Part shown: in pieces, positions 61,035 to 64,000 of the stretch
How the letters are laid out: each line of letters opens with the position of its first letter
How positions within the stretch are numbered: the first letter of the stretch is position 1
Assembly: GCA_018806985.1 (NCBI GenBank)
Contig: JADANN010000197.1
Coordinates: 1,751,001-1,815,000 of the forward strand
Reading direction: 5' to 3'
DNA length: 64,000 nucleotides
Origin: Angiostrongylus vasorum
Lineage: Eukaryota; Nematoda; Chromadorea; Rhabditida; Metastrongylidae
Position numbers and translations under genes: made by a program
Notes under the pieces: generated by a model
The model's input: only the letters and a program-made list of their open reading frames with translations
Database searches by the model: none
Told to the model about the DNA's origin: nothing

Positions 61035-63536
61035 ATGATTACAAAGGTACAACAAATACCTCTCTCCGTCGAAATAGAAGAACGCGAAGTGAATGGTTTG
61101 ACATCAATTCACGCTGGCCCAAATGCTCCTTCCCATGTACGACGGAAAATTGACTTACGTAGGATTCCAGGTGTTAACAGGATCAAAAATAATTGTGTTA
61201 TCAAACCCGTTATCGATGTGACACCAGTAGCACCTCTTATCATCTACTGAGACAGGGAAGGGCAAATGTATTTAGCAGTACCAGTAAAATTCTCATTCGT
61301 CAACAACTCAACTCTTTCCTGGGTTACTTTGAAAATATCAGATGGTGCAGTTCAAAGAACCAAATTTTCAGTCCTAAAAGCGGAAACCGCAGTAGTAGAG
61401 ATGCCGATCAACACGAGTACGGTACTGCTTTGATCTCACACTGAGTTCACCAAGCCTCTCATCACTACGGAGTCCGGAAACTGGTGAAGAACCTGTCTGG
61501 GAAAAGTCCACTCTTTCCAAAGCTTCAGGAAGAATCGGCTCGACCAGCATTCGACACAACCTTCCTGACGAAAGGAAAATCCTCAAGCAGCAGCCGAAGC
61601 CATATGTAAAGTAGTTAAAGGACCTTCATGACGATGAATGTGATAACACGAATGGAATCCAGGAAGTGCTGGGATCGGCAGAGTAGGTGTGAATGACGGG
61701 TTATGTGGAAAAAAAACGTTAGCTCTAAAAACCTCAAGGTGTGAATCAGGATGTGAACACAGCCTAGGACTGACCAGGAGTCCTATCTTCAATACTAACT
61801 CTATTTCATGACATTACGAATTTCGTTCATGGAAGTCGAACAGCAGCACAAATGACGGCTTTGGTACTGCAGCAGCACCTGTCGGTACAACGTCAGATCA
61901 CAGCAGTATAATAGCTAACAGAACTATCATTACACAAAAATCATACACCTTTGAAACCTGTTTTGGTACACTAGTAGTCATTTTTAGAGAATACGAAGTA
62001 AAAAACAACCCACGCAACAAAACAAAGAAGAAAAATCGACGAAAAATTAGAACAACCACGCCACTGCGATCTCCTAGATCAGTGTCAGACGACAGATTTC
62101 GTATGTTATCTGTCACTACAGTCAAAACAGTTTTGAGTACGGCAGGACGCCTGGATCGGTGTTGTCATTGTTCGTTTTTCTATCTAGTTAGTTGTACTTG
62201 TTGTTGTGTTATGTACTGTAAGAGTTTTCGATGTTGACAGATGACTTGTCCTGTAGAAGTTATATTCTTTTTTAGTTTGTAAGGGGGTACGTTTCAGGAT
62301 TGCCCATGCCATTTATTCAGGATCGTAGGGCTTTTCTCCAGTCAAAATCACATGACAGCCAAGCAGATACTTCAGGAGAAGGACGCGAAAGTCATGCTTA
62401 TTTTCCGGAGTTGTCACGAGGTGGTGGCGCCGATCCATCGGCGCGGTTTCCTGGCCTTCCGGCATCGACGTTACCATCATCAACGGATGACCCGTTTGCG
62501 GGTGCTCTGCTAGGATTGGCTGAGTGAGTTCACGGTTTTCTTCTATGTATTGCTTGGAATTCACTAAATTACGAATGTGTTAACACTTGTTTTTTTGCTA
62601 TGATGTTGAGATGTTCGCAAAACTTGGACCCCAGGCCAGATCGAACTACGACTACGCTTTACGGGGGTTCGCGTATTACACGCTGCACCACTGAGGTCCT
62701 TGCTTTGCCTTCCTCTCTAATTTTTTTCAGAGTTTTCTATCTCACAGTGCCATCACCAGTCAGCCGTCAACGGGATTGATCTGAGGAGCCCAAATCGGCA
62801 TTGAGCCCAAATCGGCATTGAACCCAGTTAAGCTGAGGCTATACTCGGCATCACAATGTTAACTTTTTATTTACTGCCTACTACAGTTTTTCACGGCAGC
62901 ATATACCTGTTTTTTGCACTGATCTTAGTGGTTATGAAATAACTAACTATTTAAATTGTCGCCATTCAGCCATACACGGAGGAAGGTTGCAATTTCTATG
63001 TCGTCACTTTTTACTTGTCCGGATTCGGTGCTGATTTATGCTCCCAGATCAATCCCGTTGACAGATGATTGCTGATAACATTTATAGGTCAGTAACAGAC
63101 TGAGAAAAAAAGCGAAACGAAGGGCTTGCATGGTGTGTTGGTGTACGCATTATCCCCCTGGGAAGGGTAATAGCGTTTTCGATCCCTACTGCAGACACCA
63201 GCGCTCGTTAGTGTTGCGAATATCTCGGCATCATTATGATTATATTGCAGTTCCTGTGAAAAAACAAATATTCTTCAGTAGTGTATTGAGGAATGGCATT
63301 TGCGAAAAAAAGTTAGTAATGGTGTTTGCTGTTAAAAATGTTCAATTTGTTTTCCTTCATGTTGCTGCCTTACCTTTCGAAATACGGCTAGTGTTCATTT
63401 GGTGACTACGTAGGCTTAATTAACTGTCCATATTTTTGCTTCATCTACCTTTTCTGCCCTAGGTGTTATCCGTTACTACAATACCTGGATTTGCATGAAG
63501 GCTTTAAGAGACCAACGTATCTGTTCGATCTTTTTG
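61035..63536 (+). CDS. Putative multi-exon gene continuing past the right edge
   Basis: Three candidate exons whose phases match. Exon a, 61035-61158: ATG one base after CTACAG, VQQIPLSVEIEEREVNGLTS, SIHAGPNAPSHVRRKIDL, ending at C|GTAGGA (phase 1). Exon b, 62298-62523: after GTACGTTTCAG, MPFIQDRRAFLQSKSHDSQ then a Gly/Pro/Ser-rich stretch to DDPFAGALLGLA, ending at GA|GTGAGT (phase 2). Exon c, 63463-63536: after CTTTTCTGCCCTAG, CYPLLQYLDLHEGFKRPTYL and FDLFG, ending at G|GTACAG (phase 1). Exons b and c have good sites and composition unlike the flanks; exon a is weaker and may be chance. Introns hold SINEs. Family unknown, and the final exons would lie beyond the window. Confidence 0.35.
61378..61700 (+). 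repeat. SINE family D copy, head on plus strand
   Basis: Head AACCGCAGTAGTAGAGATGC and CTGCTTTGATCTCACACTGA, core CATCACTACGGAGTCCGGAA, 3' part AGCAGCAGCCGAAGCCATAT and CTTCATGACGATGAATGTGA. The only D copy clearly oriented this way; it lies in the first intron of the putative right-end gene. Confidence 0.65.
62575..62900 (-). repeat. SINE A variant, head on minus strand
   Basis: Body ATGATGTTGAGATGTTCGCA; head on the minus strand CAGTGGTGCAGCGTGTAATA with GTAGTTCGATCTGGCCTGGG. The leader CCGTCAACGGGATTGATCTG carries a duplicated CCCAAATCGGCATTGA. A second tail fragment follows (TTTACTGCCTACTACAGTTT). Confidence 0.7.
63020..63255 (+). repeat. SINE family A copy
   Basis: Leader CCCAGATCAATCCCGTTGAC, head ATGGTGTGTTGGTGTACGCA, box B region GCGTTTTCGATCCCTACTGC (closer to canonical than most A copies), body GCGAATATCTCGGCATCATT. 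The tail is not conserved. Confidence 0.7.
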
Positions 63537-64000
63537 GTACAGTGACACTTAAACATTGGTGTTAGAGGGGATCACGATAAACGTATTTGAACATTAGAAG
63601 AGAAATCAGCACAACACTATAGGTGCTATCCTGTGATATTCGCAAGGCATTGATTTGACCCCACTTTCTATCAAGGGGAACTCCTATCCATGCACAGCTT
63701 CGAAATCAATACCAGATGTATATGGAACGTTCCTTCCAATCCACCTCATCGAGAGACGTTAGCTAATGTGAAATAAATATTGTCCTAACAACCTCATGTC
63801 TGCTTACGAAGAAAATTGACTCACTAATGAATGCCGAAGTTAACAGAAATTTGGTTCAGGAATTACGGATTTGATACATTGGCTGGCTAAGGCAAGTCAT
63901 TATATGGCCAGGATATCTATTAAATTGGCTTTACAGTCTTAGTGAAATCAAATTCATGGGGTACCTCTTATGGACCTGTCAACGTCGAACTCTTTTGCCC
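63537..64000. other. No gene assigned; PLE terminal trace
   Basis: 63829-63856 (ATGCCGAAGTTAACAGAAAT) resembles the PLE terminal string in plus orientation. No continuation exon of the right-end gene could be fixed here. Confidence 0.35.

Overview
The window is eukaryotic, repeat-dense and intron-rich. It most resembles a nematode, probably a clade V (strongylid) parasite. The reasons are a nematode-style, intron-split phosphocholine cytidylyltransferase gene, TTTTCAG-type splice acceptors, candidate trans-splice sites just before ATG codons, and RTE, Penelope-like and mariner elements. The organism call is inference; no rRNA or mitochondrial marker is present. There are no bacterial genes, operons, CRISPR arrays or intact stand-alone tRNA genes.

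Layout. 1-30 kb is gene-poor. It holds interspersed copies of four short repeat families, here called A, B, C and D, separated by apparently unique DNA. A, B and D have tRNA-like Pol III box A/box B heads, so they look like tRNA-derived SINEs. C is a fourth non-autonomous family without a clear tRNA head. Two mariner copies (about 12.15-12.9 kb and 21.9-23.0 kb) also lie here. 30.3-33.5 kb is a nearly full-length but inactivated RTE-type LINE on the minus strand, with a D-type SINE abutting its 3' end. 36.4-41 kb and 48.5-51.3 kb are nests of Penelope-like elements (PLEs). Their reverse transcriptase and GIY-YIG endonuclease segments lie in inverted orientation, and their 3' regions carry hammerhead-ribozyme-like motifs. 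A decayed plus-strand RTE copy (42.2-43.5 kb), a third mariner (46.0-46.6 kb) and a pure (TG)263 tract (47.8-48.3 kb) lie between them.

Host genes. The one confident gene is pcyt-1 (CTP:phosphocholine cytidylyltransferase, Kennedy pathway). It occupies six exons on the minus strand from 55770 to 52284. All splice phases agree except exon 5 to exon 6, where a T6 run appears one base too long. Weaker gene candidates are a small secreted cysteine-containing peptide (44412-45149), a plus-strand gene entering the right end (exons near 61035, 62298 and 63463, phase-compatible), and a 72-codon basic ORF behind a splice-acceptor-like site (13115-13333).

How the parts relate. Most recognisable sequence is retroelement-derived. 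The autonomous RTE and PLE copies could have supplied machinery for the SINEs and the short ribozyme-bearing fragments, but every autonomous copy seen here is disrupted. One 145-bp PLE-terminal fragment inserted in a B SINE is flanked by a clear 9-bp target-site duplication, which fixes an exact end of that family.
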